Origin: Tigriopus japonicus
Lineage: Eukaryota > Arthropoda > Copepoda > Harpacticoida > Harpacticidae
Reading direction: 5' to 3'
Assembly (NCBI GenBank): GCA_010645155.1
Contig: CM021322.1
Coordinates: 8,141,899 to 8,205,898 of the forward strand
Length of the DNA stretch: 64,000 nt
Shown: piece after piece, positions 45,146-58,815 of the stretch
Numbering within the stretch: position 1 is the first letter of the stretch
Layout of the letters: each line of letters starts with the position of its first letter
The notes under the pieces: generated by a model
Database searches by the model: none
Seen by the model: only the letters and a program-made list of their open reading frames with translations
What the model was told of the DNA's origin: nothing
Translations under genes and position numbers: made by a program

Positions 45146-45227
45146 CCAAAAACAAACAAAACAAACAAACAAAACAAATAAACAAACAAACAAATAGATA
45201 AATAAAAAACAAGCAAACAAACAAACC
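45146..45227. repeat. Simple repeat (CAAA)n
   Basis: An 80-bp tract of imperfect caaa units with taaa interruptions lies ~65 bp downstream of R1 copy 2. Confidence 0.85.
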
Positions 45228-48200
45228 ATGAGACTTCAAGTTTTTAAATAATAAAAAGAGTTGTGTGTGTCAAGACTTTGCAGAAAGTCTGAAACTCATT
45301 CCATGGTATGATGTAAAAATTGCGCAAAGTCTTTTCATGTAAAGAACTTGATCAAATGTGAAGATTTTGACTAAGAATAAAATCCATTTCGTGTCCATTT
45401 CGTGGTTGAAATAACTTGATTAGTCACACTAAAGACAATTCAAACAAGAGTTCCACTTGGGAGACACCTTCAAAGTGTACTTTCTAATCTTATCTCTTAG
45501 GAAATGTTATTCATTACGGTAAAACAGGATAACATTTGAATTTATGTTAACTGAAATGAGAACCCAATAACTGCCAAGACCTTAGGCCAACAAACATTAC
45601 TCCAATCCTCTCAAAAAAAAAAAAACTATTTTAGCTAGAATGCAGTTCAGCCGCTTTATTTGCTAGTTTTGCGTTGCATTAAAAGATCAGACAACCACTT
45701 AAAAGCGGTTATGAATCATTTTCTCCGGGAATAGAACTGAGTGTTCCAAACAAAATCTTCCCACAGGGACACATTTATATTGAGGTGGCTTGTGTTTTTT
45801 GCACTCATGTTCCATTAGCAATATTCTCTTTTTCTGCCTATGTCTATTCCAAGGATTGTGCAAATCTTCGGCTGAACCATCGCAGTTTGGTTTTTTCCCC
45901 CGCTCAAGGCTTTTCACTATATTTGGTCGACATCAATCTTTGGTCACCAAATCGGACACGATGCACTTACCAAAACAGAACGAAAAACGGCTCCTCGCAA
46001 TATTATCTCCAATTGCCAGGACTATTGCACTTTCATTTTTGTTTAGTGCCATGCCCATCCTCATTATTTGGGCCTTGTGTTTCTGGCTCGAGAATCTTCT
46101 CCCAAAGTTTGTCTTAAATATTGTGGGGCCACTTTAAAAAATTGCCCCATCGTGCGTCGCTCCTCTCACGTTTTGCCCGTTTTCTAACCAGTATAAATAT
46201 ATACTACAGAGGTAAGGTATACAGTGTGGAAACCCCGGATGCGACACTTTTTTACACTGCTTTTTTATCGTGTCCGATTGTCATGAAGGCAGGCGTGAGA
46301 GGACATTTGTTGGAAATGGATGTTGCTTGTTGAGTCCGAATGAATGATGTGAGATCCGGGCAAAATGAGCGTATGTTGGCCACCCTTCGTCACCCAAGGG
46401 AGACCAATGAAGCCAATGCTATGGCTCGTTGGTTGGTTGGTTGGTGAGGTTCGAGTTCATTTCTCCCTAGGCAGACTCTGTTTCCCTCTCGACAGAAATC
46501 CCCATGCTTGGTTTCCTGGATATAGAGCTTGGAACGACAATGATGGAGAACTGGTGACATTGCGTACTCACTCGAGAGAAACGAACACCATCAAAAGGCA
46601 TTTCTTGTGAATAAACCAAACACACAGGCGCATTTGCGTATCCAAATTGGTTTTGGGACCTCTCGAAGCACTCTGGACATAATCTTTGACTACCGTGTTC
46701 TTAATATCATATTAGGCAGATGGCTTGGATTCACTCAATTCAATTGAAGCTTACAAATCCGCCCAATAGATGGTGTAAGGGAGAAAAACAAGTGCTACTC
46801 ACTGTCTCATTTGTTTTGTCTACGTTAAAGCAGGCTTCAAACATGCTTCCAATATTGATTTCAACTCATTTCAAGCTTGTTAAGACTTAAAAAAATAATT
46901 AATGTTTTTTGTTAATCATCTAGATTTCATTTACTTCAGAGGCGGAGGAGTCCTAAAAATATCCAGAAGTCAATTGATGAGGTATGCTTGAAGTACAAAA
47001 AATATACGACCTTCAATGCTCTCGAGTTTTTTTTTCGAGTTCTCGCCTTGACTTTTAGTACAGTCAATTGACGAATTTGTAAGCTTGGATTAAAACACTC
47101 TATAATAGTTAAAAAACGACACCGGCTCCAGGATGTTTTTCAATGAAATCAGGACACACTTAATTTAAAGAAGTAACAGAGTAACGTCTAAAGTTAGGAT
47201 GTTTTTTAAAGTGCAATGTAGTCTTTCCATAGTAATGCTGAGTTTTGAAAAATTTTCTATTTAATTGTGCCAATTGATCGATTTGAAAAAAAAATCACCC
47301 ATTTGAAAGATGGGTCGAAAGCTCTTTAAACAATATTTGGGTTTTCTCTCAGACAAACATTGTGAAAAATATGATTTGAAAGCAAAATTGCGACATTTTT
47401 TTTCTAAAACTGTGAAACAAGAATATTCGCTATTCATTGTTTGCCTTCCTCCAGTCTTTTGCCATTATGGATTGCGCAACACTGTATTTTGAAAATTAGC
47501 CACTTTTGGTTGTGATTTCATTTATGAGTTACTTACGCCCTATGCACACATATTAGTATATGGTATTTCGGGCCACTTGGAAATCACGTTGACATTTGTT
47601 CGAGACAAGATCCGTGAACCAAAAATAGAGCTTACATTAAGATGATAATTTAATTGACAGCTCCTATCGAGTACATGGGAGTGCTCTCACTCTCTCTTTG
47701 ATCTATTTCTTTTTTTTCCTCCAATGTCCAATTCCACCTTGATGGACAGACACGAAGTGGTTAAGGGAGGGCTAAAACAGGCGTGTCTCATTTCCATAAC
47801 AGGCCGGCACGTAGTTTTCAAGTTATTAATAACAAAAACGTTCACAACCCACATAAAGATGAAGAAAAAAACTTCATTTCTCTTCTCTTTGGTGTTGGAG
47901 ATGCAGGTGGTGAGTGGTAATAGTTCCATGTTGATCTATGGTCCAGGTGAATGGAAGCACTCCCACATGTTATTGAGCGGTTTCAAAGACGAAGAAGAAG
48001 AAGAAAGAGTAGAATGGCAATAGCCATAATGTCCAAATATGCATTTCAGCTACTCTGAAACCATCTCCTTCACCTATAAAGTAGCCATCGTCAGCTGTGG
48101 CCTGGATGCATGCAGTAATAAGTTTGGTTGTATTCCACTCATACCCCATGCAAACCGAGGACAGCTGCAATTGATGTGTTTGGGCTCATTTTCAGTCCCA

Positions 48201-49433
48201 AAAACTTGGCTCTTTATTGCACCCTTGAGGATCCAATGGCATGCTCTCCTTATTCGGAAACTCAACTCTAAGGTGGAAAAATGCAGAAGATTTATTATTC
48301 CAAGGTTGGCGATTTCTCGGCCACGTTAGTGTCTCGGTAACGACGCGTGTTGAATGCACAGAATTGTGCGGGTGAAGATAGATTTGGAAATATGAGAAGC
48401 CTTCTTTTTCCCAAAAGGTCAACGGCAAAGTACGTGCGTACTACGTACGTACACTCGCTTCAAATAAACAAGTGTTTGAAGTTTCCCGAGGAGGGCCGTG
48501 AGACACAACTTGGAGTTGATGCTTCAATCTCTACTAGATATATTCGCTCATCTATGACTCGAAATTGAACCATATCTAGAAGGATGTATGCGTTTCAAGA
48601 GCAAGCGATCAAATAAGAACCTTTTATGGAGACGTGTAAAGTTCTAGCACGATTTTTAAGGTTTGTAAGTTACTCAGGCTACGCCACAATCGATGTAAAA
48701 AGTGTAAAGTACCAAAGTCAAAGCTCTTCCAATGTTTTCAAAGAGTGCAAAATTACTCATTATTAGGGCTCGGAAAAATATCTGCAAAAAAGTGACAAAA
48801 TATCCAATATATATTTTCTTCAAAACCCTTAAATATTTGAAAAAAAGCTGGATATTTGAGATTTTTTTTGATAACGTCTTAATTTGGTATTTTTGTCTAT
48901 GTGCACTGATTTTCCAATTTTTTGGTAAATTTGATGCATTTGGCCGTGGTTGAAGACGCACTTGACATGTAATTGATTAAAAAATTCAATTTTCAATTTG
49001 CTTAAATAGTTGGCGCAGTTTTTTTCGCGTATGACAGTAATTTTGGTTGCGAATGTCTAACCTCAGTACAAATGCCATTTTGCACAGATTTTTGTATTTT
49101 AGGTTCATTTTGGGTAAGCCCTATTGAGCATGAGTCATTAATTTATTTTCCCCAATTTGTCTAAAACATTTTTTCTGACTCAAATATTCGAGAAAATGTT
49201 TTTTATCTTTGAAGCAGCAAAAATATTTAAAAAACAGAAGAGGAAAAACGGATAAATATTTTCAAAATATGTTATACCCTAAAAATATTTCCGGGTCCTA
49301 CTCATTATTAATTAATTAAACCGAACATTGGTGGTCGAGCTAGAGACATGAACAAAGCAGAGTGATGCATTAACTTTAGGTCAGGTGTTGGGGTAGTATG
49401 GAAGTAAAGTAGAAAGCTATTCATGGATTGACT

Positions 49434-49690
49434 TTGCATTAGCTGATTAAGCGACAGTATCAAAACAAAGAGAAAAACTGTTCAAGCAGCTTGCAAGATA
49501 TAAGGGTTCGAGTTTTCGGCTCTTGAAAAAACTTGTTTTATGAAGCTCGTCTTCAACTACGATAGAGAGGAGGCATATTTCATCGCATGATGTGCGGTCA
49601 ATCTATGGAAATCAAAACAAGAAAAAGATGTTCACAACTTACAGCTGATCAACCTTAAAATTTTGTAAGCTGTTTTGCGTTTGTCAATTT
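49434..49690 (+). repeat. Dispersed repeat R1, copy 3
   Basis: It closely matches 1301-1557, including gcgacagtatcaaaacaaag, gggttcgagttttcggctc and tgttttgcgtttgtcaa. The matching ends define the family at about 255 bp. Confidence 0.75.
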
Positions 49691-50235
49691 TGAAGCATAG
49701 AAGAACCATATAAGACGGAACAGAAATAATTTTGCTCGGCCACGTTTTGCAAAATGAGCTGCGTTTTTCACTCACAGAACCGCAATATATGCACTGAGCA
49801 TATACTAGAGCATGGTTATTTCTACTTCGTCTCATAGGCTTCCTCCATGCTTCTAGATATGCTTTTACTATTCCTCCAAGCTACCTCAACAACTGACCTT
49901 ATTTTGCGCAAAAGAGGGTAATCAACAACTGAAGAACTGGAAACACTGAGAACAGACGGAAATGCGCTTGGATGCTCCTCTCTCGAAGCTGAGTGGATTT
50001 TTGTAGTTGTTTGCCACAAAAGGGCGAGTTTATTCGTTCATTGCTCTCGACAATACATAGCTTTAAAAAGGTAAAACTTTTGATTAAACTCGTTTGATTA
50101 AATTTAAAATTGAAAAGCACAATCCACCTCATGCTGAAGAACCTGATCAGCTTCCTTATTCAAGATATTCATACTCTCATCACTAGCCTCTTTGCTATAA
50201 AAATTCTGGGGATGTAATGAAATCATTGTCTAAGT

Positions 50236-50270
50236 CAAAATTTAGGGACTCTAATTTAAAACAGCCCTGT
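50236..50270. mobile_element. Fragment of mariner-type MITE M4 (right end)
   Basis: The string gggactctaattt followed by aaaacagccctg and a TA matches the right end of the element at 56967-57312 (gggactctaatttataacaaccctg). The rest of the copy is not recognisable. Confidence 0.5.
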
Positions 50271-50960
50271 ATATCACTTTTTTGAATCTTCGCCCCTTAA
50301 AAGTGGTTCTCAAAAATATTGCACAGTATTCCCATAAGGTGATGTTGGCAAGTTGGGTTTCAACCCAGAAAATTAATCAAGACCCCTGAAGGCATTTGAG
50401 CGTCTGGTTTCCTGAGACTACTTAGAAGACTGACTGACCTGAAACTTTCAGACCAAGTTCAGACCATGTTGTTGTCACGGTTTGTTTGCTCTGGTTTTGG
50501 TCGACTAGCGTACGTTCAAATTTCAATTTAATAAGGCCTCAGAGGTCCAAATTCAGGTTGACTTGTTTTGAAGATGGTGCAACGTAGGCTCACAACCTTT
50601 AAGTATCGGACAAATCTTCTACTTTCTGCGCTAATCTCGTGATAGGCCTTAATTGAACTTGATGCCTTTGAATGTTCAAATGTGAGCATTTTGATTTTTC
50701 AAATTTTACGTGACTGTTTTCAATGCCAAGCTCTCCAAGCTAAGTGAAAGATATCTTGGCTCTAAGCCCTTTTACTTGAAGCCATCTGGAAACCATGATC
50801 ACCTTGCCCGACCAAAAATCTGGAGTTACGAGACGTTTGAAGCCTTTTCGGGGTGAAATTTGAAGGTGTTTTATCTTATTTTACTTATTTATCACTTACA
50901 AAGTTATTACGAGTCCCTGAAATAAATCTATCTATCTATCTAAATAAGAACCAAATCTAG

Positions 50961-51170
50961 GTAGGAGACGTGGTGTAGTACTAAGCCCAGTTTCTTATAT
51001 TGAGAGAGGTTCCAGGTTCGATTCTCCTCCCCGACCTCTCCCAAGGAAACTTTCAGACGCTCTTCCACACCCAAAGGCGGAAAACTTTTCTGATACCGGG
51101 CATAAAATCGCTTATCGGAAAATATTTGGACGATGTGATGGTCAGGCAGGGCTCAACCCGCCGACAATCT
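50961..51170 (+). mobile_element. tRNA-derived SINE-B, copy 5
   Basis: It starts gtaggagacgtggtgtagta (A-box region), carries ccaggttcgattctcctcc (B box), and continues through the family body to ggacgatgtgatgg and gctcaacccgccgac. It is nearly full length. Confidence 0.78.
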
Positions 51171-53715
51171 GATTAAAAAAACAATTGGATCAAACCAAGA
51201 GCAAAAAATTGGAGCCATATCAAATGACCTGAAATTTCTGACATTCTACCATCAATTAGAAGCAAACGCTCTGTACAAAATGCTCGAATAAAAAAAGATT
51301 TTTTCAGCTTAATGTAAACTTTCAATCACATCTGAAATTTTCTCTTACAGATACATAGGACTCATCCTTGTTGAATTCCGTTGCAGTTTTCATGTTTTGC
51401 ACGAGTGGACATTGCAAGAAAGCGGCCTCAATCGTTTTGCTTGGAGTTTTATTGGATTGTCCTCTATTCAATAACTAAGATTTGGAGCAGTTTACAGAAA
51501 ACTGGCTTGTTTGCCAACTAGATGAATTTTATACAATTCAACACACCATGCTTTTGGGTGTTCTGTAAATGAACAATTCGTCGTCAGAAGAAGTATCGTT
51601 TTAACAGAAGCTAAGTTGAGCGCCAGTCTAAGAAAAAAGTGACAATTTGCGCCATCTTATGGAAAGACAAAATTGTGTTTCGTTTTAATCTTTGGCCTTA
51701 ATTCAAAGTTATTCTGGATGAGTTTTTGATTCGCAGACACAACTGTAACGTAGCTGAAGTCAAAAACACTCAAAGCATGAGGATGAATCAATTTTAAGAT
51801 TCAAGTCTCAATTTTGTTAACAAATTTAAGACGATCTTTGCCCTTGTTTTGCTTCCCTCTAGTGACGGCTTTTGAAGCTTCAATTGAATTCCATATCTTT
51901 TATTTCTTTTGCTGTTTGGGTTAATTTAACCAAATTTACGAATGGGCGAATTCACTTTTTAAAGTGAAGAGTTTTATAGAGCTTCAATACATCTTTCAAT
52001 CAAAATTTGAAATAAACCTTTAACTTGAAATAAAACTAGATATACTCGCTAAAACCAAGGAGCCATTCATCAAGTGTTTTAGAAATGCACTATTTCAGTT
52101 TCGAGTATCTTTCTCAATTATATTGTTTTATCCACTGAGAACCTCAATTAAAGACCATTAAGAATTCCTCCTTTTATCTCTTTTTTCTCAAAGTAGGAGG
52201 AGGTAAAACGCCAACCACTTCCAAAATATCTCGAAAACTTTCCTTGTCAGCCTTCATCCAAGAAAACTGAAACAATTTTCCGTTCTTCCGTGCTAGCTTA
52301 ATGAATGAGAGGAACTCAAGTCTGTACAAACAAATTAGGGCTTTCTCATTCTTTATCAGTCTTCGACATGTTCGGTAACTCGTACATCCACAATATCTAG
52401 TTCTACGTGTTTATTTGAATACAACTTCTGAAGGTCAGTGACGATGGAAAAATTCCAACCTTTGAAGCGAACGAGTTTGAGAGAGGCGTTTCCTGGGAGT
52501 CACGCCGAAACTCGCCATTTGACACCATTAGTCTTTTATGAACCCCCATTATCCTTTAATGTTGAGAAAGTGCTTCTTGTTGGAAATCGTGTCAAAGTCA
52601 GGGGTCCAACTAACACTTTTTTGTACTATGATTTTTACATTTTTTATTCAGTATTGACGACAACATCAATCGGTTCCAATATTGTCATTCTCTGGAAGAA
52701 ATCCTCATTAGACAAATTTCGTTCGAATACGACTAGGTGGGTTTGACAACGTCATATCTTCAATGATTGTCATAGACGCCAAAGTCATTTCCGTTTCCTG
52801 GGAAGTTACCTCCGGCAAAGGAAAGGTCACTTTCATTAGTGAGCTCTAGGCGAGACCAAATCCAAGCTCTCAAGAAAGTCCAAAGAAAGCGTGGGATTTT
52901 AGACGCTGAAAACGCGATGAATGACCTTTAGAGAAAAGGAACCATCTCCCTTGTGGAAAGGGTTTAACGACTATCTTCTCCATTGAGGTGGCTGAACTCG
53001 ACAAGACAGACAGATAGTGATAGGTTGGTTGGATCTCAGACACCATCTTATACTATGATTTGAACAGCATGATTAGGGATGGGCTAAAAGTGCAAAAAAA
53101 ACTTGAGCTTTTGGTTTTTAAACAAGCCCAAAATCGCAAATAATCACGTCGAAAATTTCACCTTCAAATCTGGAAAAATATCTCATAAGAGTTAACTTTA
53201 AACGAAAAAGTAACATATTTTTAGGAATTTTATTTTTAAGTCAATTTCGCGAAAAAAAAGCAAGTTAAGGCAAACTATGCAAAAAGGCGGAAAAATGACT
53301 TGGTTCCCGAAAATATTTTTTGCTCTCTCTGCCCGTTCTTTATCATGATGCTTTTGCAATTTACCCGATATTTAGGTGTCCTGACAGTAAAAAGCTTTTT
53401 CTATAACATTTTATTATACTTTCAATTGAATTGGACTTGCTTTCTAGGAGTGTTCATTGGTTTTCCAATCTTTTGACATTTTTCCGTTGTTTCCAAGTTC
53501 TTTTACGTTCCATTACACTTTATATCAATACTTTGGTGGTCATTTCGCAAGAGTATGATATTTTTCAAAAGACGTTTCATTTTTTCCAACTGAATTAGTT
53601 GTTCATCTAATGTTTAGCCCAAAATTGCTCAAATTGAAATGTTGAGTTCAAGAGAAAAAAAGTCGGCATCGATTTTTCGAGGAAGTACAAGAAATTTTCC
53701 TTTTAAGTTCGATCC

Positions 53716-53823
53716 TGGCCACCGAGATTACAATTAAAGTTGATTGCAACTCGTCAGCAGACTTGTGACCTTTTAATTGCTTTTAAAATGCAATTAATTA
53801 CAATTACAAAAACTCTGGTCTCC
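53716..53823. repeat. AT-rich imperfect inverted repeat
   Basis: The left arm ggccaccgagattacaatta and the complement of the right arm (ggagaccagagtttttgtaa, then ttgtaattaattgc) are related but imperfect. It resembles short non-autonomous DNA elements rich in attacaatta text. Only one copy is seen, so the call is tentative. Confidence 0.35.
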
Positions 53824-56800
53824 ACAGTAATAAATACAATTACAATTAATGAATTTATTTGTTTCCATACAAATTTCATTCAAATACATTTTTAGCTCAA
53901 TGTGTTCACAATAAAGAGATATGAACAAGTTTTTAATGTTTCTTTCCTGTAAAATATGACTTTACGTGTTTCAAATTCCCGTTACAAAACTGAGCATAGT
54001 ATCAACCAAGGTCAAGCAAAGGGACTTAAATGTGAAATTTCGATTACTTCCACGAATCTGGACTTTAAAATGAAATTGACTTTAGCCGAGCCGAATTGGC
54101 CGAGCAACTTAGTACAGCCAACTAGCCCGATTTATAGCCGGCGGTAATAAATAAGATGCTCACTCAACTACCATTTTCTCCATTCCTAATTACGCAATTA
54201 TAAATCTAATTCCAATTAAATTACTAGTACAGTATGTTCGTTAGCAGTTGCATTTTTTCCGTATGTCAAGAGGCTATCAACTAATTACTAATTTCAGTCT
54301 TCAGCAAAAGACTTTTCTATCCAAATTTGTATGCGCTTTTGTCCATAAATTCTTAAAAACTAAATGACTCAATGCTACGCTCAAATAAATAAGTTATTAG
54401 ACATGATTAGAACTTGTTAAAGTGATCTTTTTGTTTCTTTTGTGCGTCCTCCAATTTGTCAAGGCACAAAATATAATAACGCCCAGAGATGATCCACACA
54501 ATATACTGAACAAGGCACTGAAAAGTCACTTTTTTGACTTTAGAATTTAAATTATGAAGGAAAACTTACACAACCGATCCCCAAATTTGCAAACTCCGAG
54601 TTCGCTCAAAAGCTTTTGAATATTCCTCAGATTCTTCTCAAAGTTGCCACTCAGTGTGCTGACTTAGGGACAAATAAGATGCCTAACAAGGTTGTGTAAG
54701 AAACAATTACGTCAGTTTTTTTTTGCCTTAGTGCACAATCTCGATAATCTTATGAAAAAAAGAGATTAGGGTTTTGTTCTGGGATAGAATTGCTTTGAAA
54801 GGTAGAGGTTCAAAGACGTTCTTTTGACATCCTGCAGCTTTCAAACGCACAATATCAGCTTGGATCACGCCAATTCCCTTTTGGAGACATTTCCAACGAA
54901 AATCTTGTCAACTTGAAAGAAATTTCCTGCCAAGATTGGTACTCTCTCTATCTTTATTCTGAATAAACAATACCGATTAAACGTCTATTTCACCGTGAAC
55001 TTTCAATTGTGACGAGGGTCGACATAAACGAAAACGAGGAGGCAAGAAGATAAATGAATTCTTCTTTTATGACAAATAATCTTAAAGGAGACAATGCTTT
55101 TCTTGGGAGGACTTTTGATTTCAATTTTCATCATAATTGAACTTAGGAGTTAAAACTTATACCCTCTCAAAGGAAGGTACAGACCAAGAGATAAACTGAA
55201 TGGGCTAACTTTTTTCTGGTGCGGCTTGCTAAAAGACGACATAACCTTTCTTCCATGAAGGATTTTGTTCTGAATTTGAATTAAGCACAACTCTTGACTT
55301 CAACCTTCACACGAATTTGAACTGAAAACCGGATTGTTCAAACCAGTCATTCAAATAACAACACATTTTTCGGATTGGCTATGGCATAATTTTTAAAGTT
55401 TTTCTCTGCTCAATTTCGATTAGTATGCAGAACAAGGCACAAAAAAGTTTTGTACCTTCTTTCCCTTTTCAATACATCATTGCAATGAAAATAATGAAAA
55501 TTATTTCAATAAAATCGAAAAAAAAATCGGATAACGCATGCGAGCTTGTGCCACCAAAATTATTTACAGTGAATGTTCGAGAATGGGAAAAAATTCAATC
55601 GTTTTGGTATTTTCTCCGCAAAAAGGTGCTCTCCACGCTTGTCAAGGATCATTACTTCTTTTTTGAAGCACAAATGTGATGTCATATTTCCCTGAAAAAG
55701 CCCAAAGTGCCTCCTGACCTTTCCATAAGATAATCATGTGGTTTTCCTTAATAAGTGAAGCTCAGTTACCTCACATAACTCACATAAGCTGGGCCTGTTT
55801 GTTTACTCCATAGCACCGTCGTGGCCTCTGGTGTGTCATTGCTTCACTAAAATTCTACGATCGCATCTCATTCTCGACCGTTTGTTGCGGAGCAACTGAC
55901 CGTTTGAAATATTTGATCGAGCGCAGAACAGGAAAGAACAGAATCATCAGAAAAGGGCGGCGCAACACTACGTAGCCCAAAATCAACAACCTTTTTCTCA
56001 CTGTGCTTATTCGTGTCTGATGTAGTTGCGACGTTTTCTATGGGTTCCAAAAATCTTCAGTTTCACGCTCATCCCTCAAAGCAATGCTCGTTCTCGTCCA
56101 TCTAGGCTCTATCCAAAGATTTAGATGTCCTTCAACATGATGAGTGGAACATTAGCTGATCCTCGAAGGAAAAGGATCCATTTTTGACCCAATGAGGGCT
56201 CGCCCAATTTCAACGGGACAAGATTAGGTCCAGTTTTTCCCCCGTTGAAGTAGGCACTGAAGCACAATAAATCATCTCAAACAAAAGGAGTGTTCTTTTC
56301 ATGTGTCCTTATGGCATTCGCCACTAAATCATGGAGATAAGAAATCCCGAGAAGCCTTTCATTATTGTGCATTCAAGAGGGTTCCCTCAGGCGAACTTTG
56401 GGGCTTCAAGATTGTTTTTCAACCGCTAAAGCGAATCGCTACTTCCATTATCCATTTTTTAACCACCCCTCCAGAAAAACAGGAAATGCTCATTTTTCCT
56501 GAAACCGGGTTTTGAAGAAAAGAACGCAATTCAAAATAGGAACTCCTCAAGAAGTAGCAAAACTGTTGTTCATTTTTGTTTTTGCTCGATTCGACAGTGG
56601 CGAAAAATGATAGGCATTATCATTTGGCAGTTGAAGGATGAAGGATTTCTGTTTTTGGATGCCTCCGTTTTCCTTATTGCCTTTTCTTTTCTCGGTTTGG
56701 CCATTTTTTGGTCCAAAATTGGCCATACTGTGGGCAAACATGACTTTGAAGTTTGACGAACGGCCTTGCATTTGCAAAGATTTCAGAGGTTCCAAAGGTT

Positions 56801-56966
56801 CCAAAGGCCAACCGAGAATATAATAATCTTGGACATCAGAGTCCGCTCCTCTCTCAGAACCCAATTCGACAACATTCCAAAAAGCATTGCCATCCATTCA
56901 AGATCTTGATGGGTAAAAACTTGGTCACGTCTCCATTTGGGGAGGACATTCTTCGTCAACAATATA

Positions 56967-57312
56967 CAGGGTTGTCACGTATTAAAGACTAAATATCAAA
57001 CCAAGAGCGAATCTTGGCACGTAGATTTGTTATTTTCATTGTTCTTATATCAAATGAAAACCCGTTTCAGGTATTCTCATGCAAAGTTTTTTTTAAATGG
57101 TTAACTCGATGACAAAGTATGACTTTGGACCCAAAACCGAGGTACACTCGATCTATTCTCATGATACACCGTTGCTTGAAGCGCAAATTAGAAGGACAAA
57201 ATGTTGGCTTAACACCAGTACAACCTATATTCGACTTGCAAATAATTTATTTCGTCTCACTTTGTTAAAATCGAGGATCAATTTTTGGGGACTCTAATTT
57301 ATAACAACCCTG
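56967..57312. mobile_element. Mariner-type MITE M4
   Basis: The ends read CAGGGTTGTCACGTATTA and, inverted, CAGGGTTGTTATAAATTA; TA flanks both sides (56965-56966 and 57313-57314). The 346-bp interior has no transposase. Terminus and target fit the Tc1/mariner superfamily, and a fragment of the same family lies at 50236. Confidence 0.75.
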
Positions 57313-57835
57313 TACTGGCTTGGATCGCGGTCCTTTCATGCTCTCAAGTCAATCAAAAGGCATTCCGAAGAATGGTAATCGTATGGAACAAGATCGGGTT
57401 TGAGATCCTGTCCAACATGCTCAATAAGCGAGGCCATTGAAATAAATGTGAGCAATGTAAGAGACGGATATTTGGCTTTACATTTTGTTGCATAAGCCTT
57501 AGTGGAACACATCCTTTCCTGCTGGACCCACTAACCTTAATTAACTGACCAAAAGGGGTGAAGTAATTAGTTTCCTGGTAACATCTCTTCTACGCAGGAA
57601 TTATTATTCAGCCTCTTGAATAGTGATAATCCAGTTTTTTAAGGCAAGTGTAACTGACGAATGAATGTAGAAAGAAGATACAAGAAGGACATGTATTTTT
57701 AAGCCATTCGAAAAGCCCAAGTGATTTGTCAAAGTGGAAATTCTTGACGTTTTTAAGTTGGTTTCAGAACACTCTTACAAGAGACAATTACGTTTTGCAA
57801 GACCAAAAAGTTTCTTACCAAAATTAATCAAGGAA

Positions 57836-57927
57836 GCCAGAGTGGCCGCGCGTACTAATGCGTTCTTGTAAGTGCCGAGTATATGTAAATGCCTTCCCAG
57901 ACGGCGTAGGTTCGAATCATGTTGTGG
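57836..57927 (+). other. tRNA-Leu/Ser-like relic or SINE head
   Basis: The phrases gagtggccgcgcgtactaatgcg (A-box region with the GGCCG of long-variable-arm tRNAs) and gacggcgtaggttcgaatca (B-box region) are spaced as in a class II tRNA. The acceptor and T stems do not pair well, so it is unlikely to be a working tRNA gene. It may head an unrecognised SINE. Confidence 0.45.
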
Positions 57928-58737
57928 ATTAGATTGAAGCTGTCGGGAGAAATCCTTGTTTACAGGGAATCGCATTCCCTCTAGCGATAGTAGAAAATCC
58001 GCAACAAAAAAAACAGGAGAGAGTGTCAATCTAATAGATTTGTTTTATGGAATCTATTTCTTGTAATTGTTAGCAAATGGTGAACCGATCTAGAGTTGAT
58101 AAATCTCGGTTCGCCCACCAAAATCTTAAACTTTGACATGCAAAACCAAAAGTTTCATCGAAAGCATAACAGCACAAGGAAAAAATTCTCGTCATTTTTG
58201 TTGCATCATTTTACCTTTGTCAAATTAAAGAGCACCGCTCTTCAATCATTGACTTTTTACCACCTTCTTCGGCCTTGCTCCAACTACTCCCACAGCCAAT
58301 TTGATGCTTTTTCTCCTTTCCAAGAAAAGATTTACGCACTATTTCAGTTCCACTTTTCAAATCAGATCAGATGCTGACACATTTATTCGTTACGTGTCAA
58401 ATTACATTATATTTCTAACAAAATCAAATTTCAAAGCAGTTCTCAACCTTCAAATCTGGATTCGTATCTTACAACAGCTATCTGTACAAAAATACGAGTA
58501 ATATCTAATTTTAGTGGGCCCTCATTTTATAATGGTAACCGCTCAACCATTTGTGAATCCATTTAAAACCAGTTTTGCATGGCATAGGTTTTTTATCGCG
58601 CCCAAGAAATCATTTCTCGGCCTTCCAAGTCTGCAAAACGATTTTTATGGTTTTGGAAAACTTCTCCTATTGCTAAATGCTAAAAATAAATAAATGAAGT
58701 CTTGCATTTAAGGTCTAAACGAGATCATAAGTATAAG

Positions 58738-58815
58738 GTCAGCTGACGATCACGCTGGTCAACCATCAGCTGACTTCTACATTGTGAAACGTCTGGAATT
58801 TCTGCTCCACAACAA
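58738..58815. mobile_element. Foldback element FB, copy 1 (partial)
   Basis: It shares gtcagctgacgat, aaccatcagctgac, gaaacgtctggaatttctgctccac with the larger foldback at 59528-59699. Only the centre and one arm are recognisable. Confidence 0.6.

Noticed and set aside
45785..46137. Two overlapping plus-strand ORFs with hydrophobic stretches
   Set aside because: They overlap in different frames, have no recognisable family and no splice or polyadenylation support.
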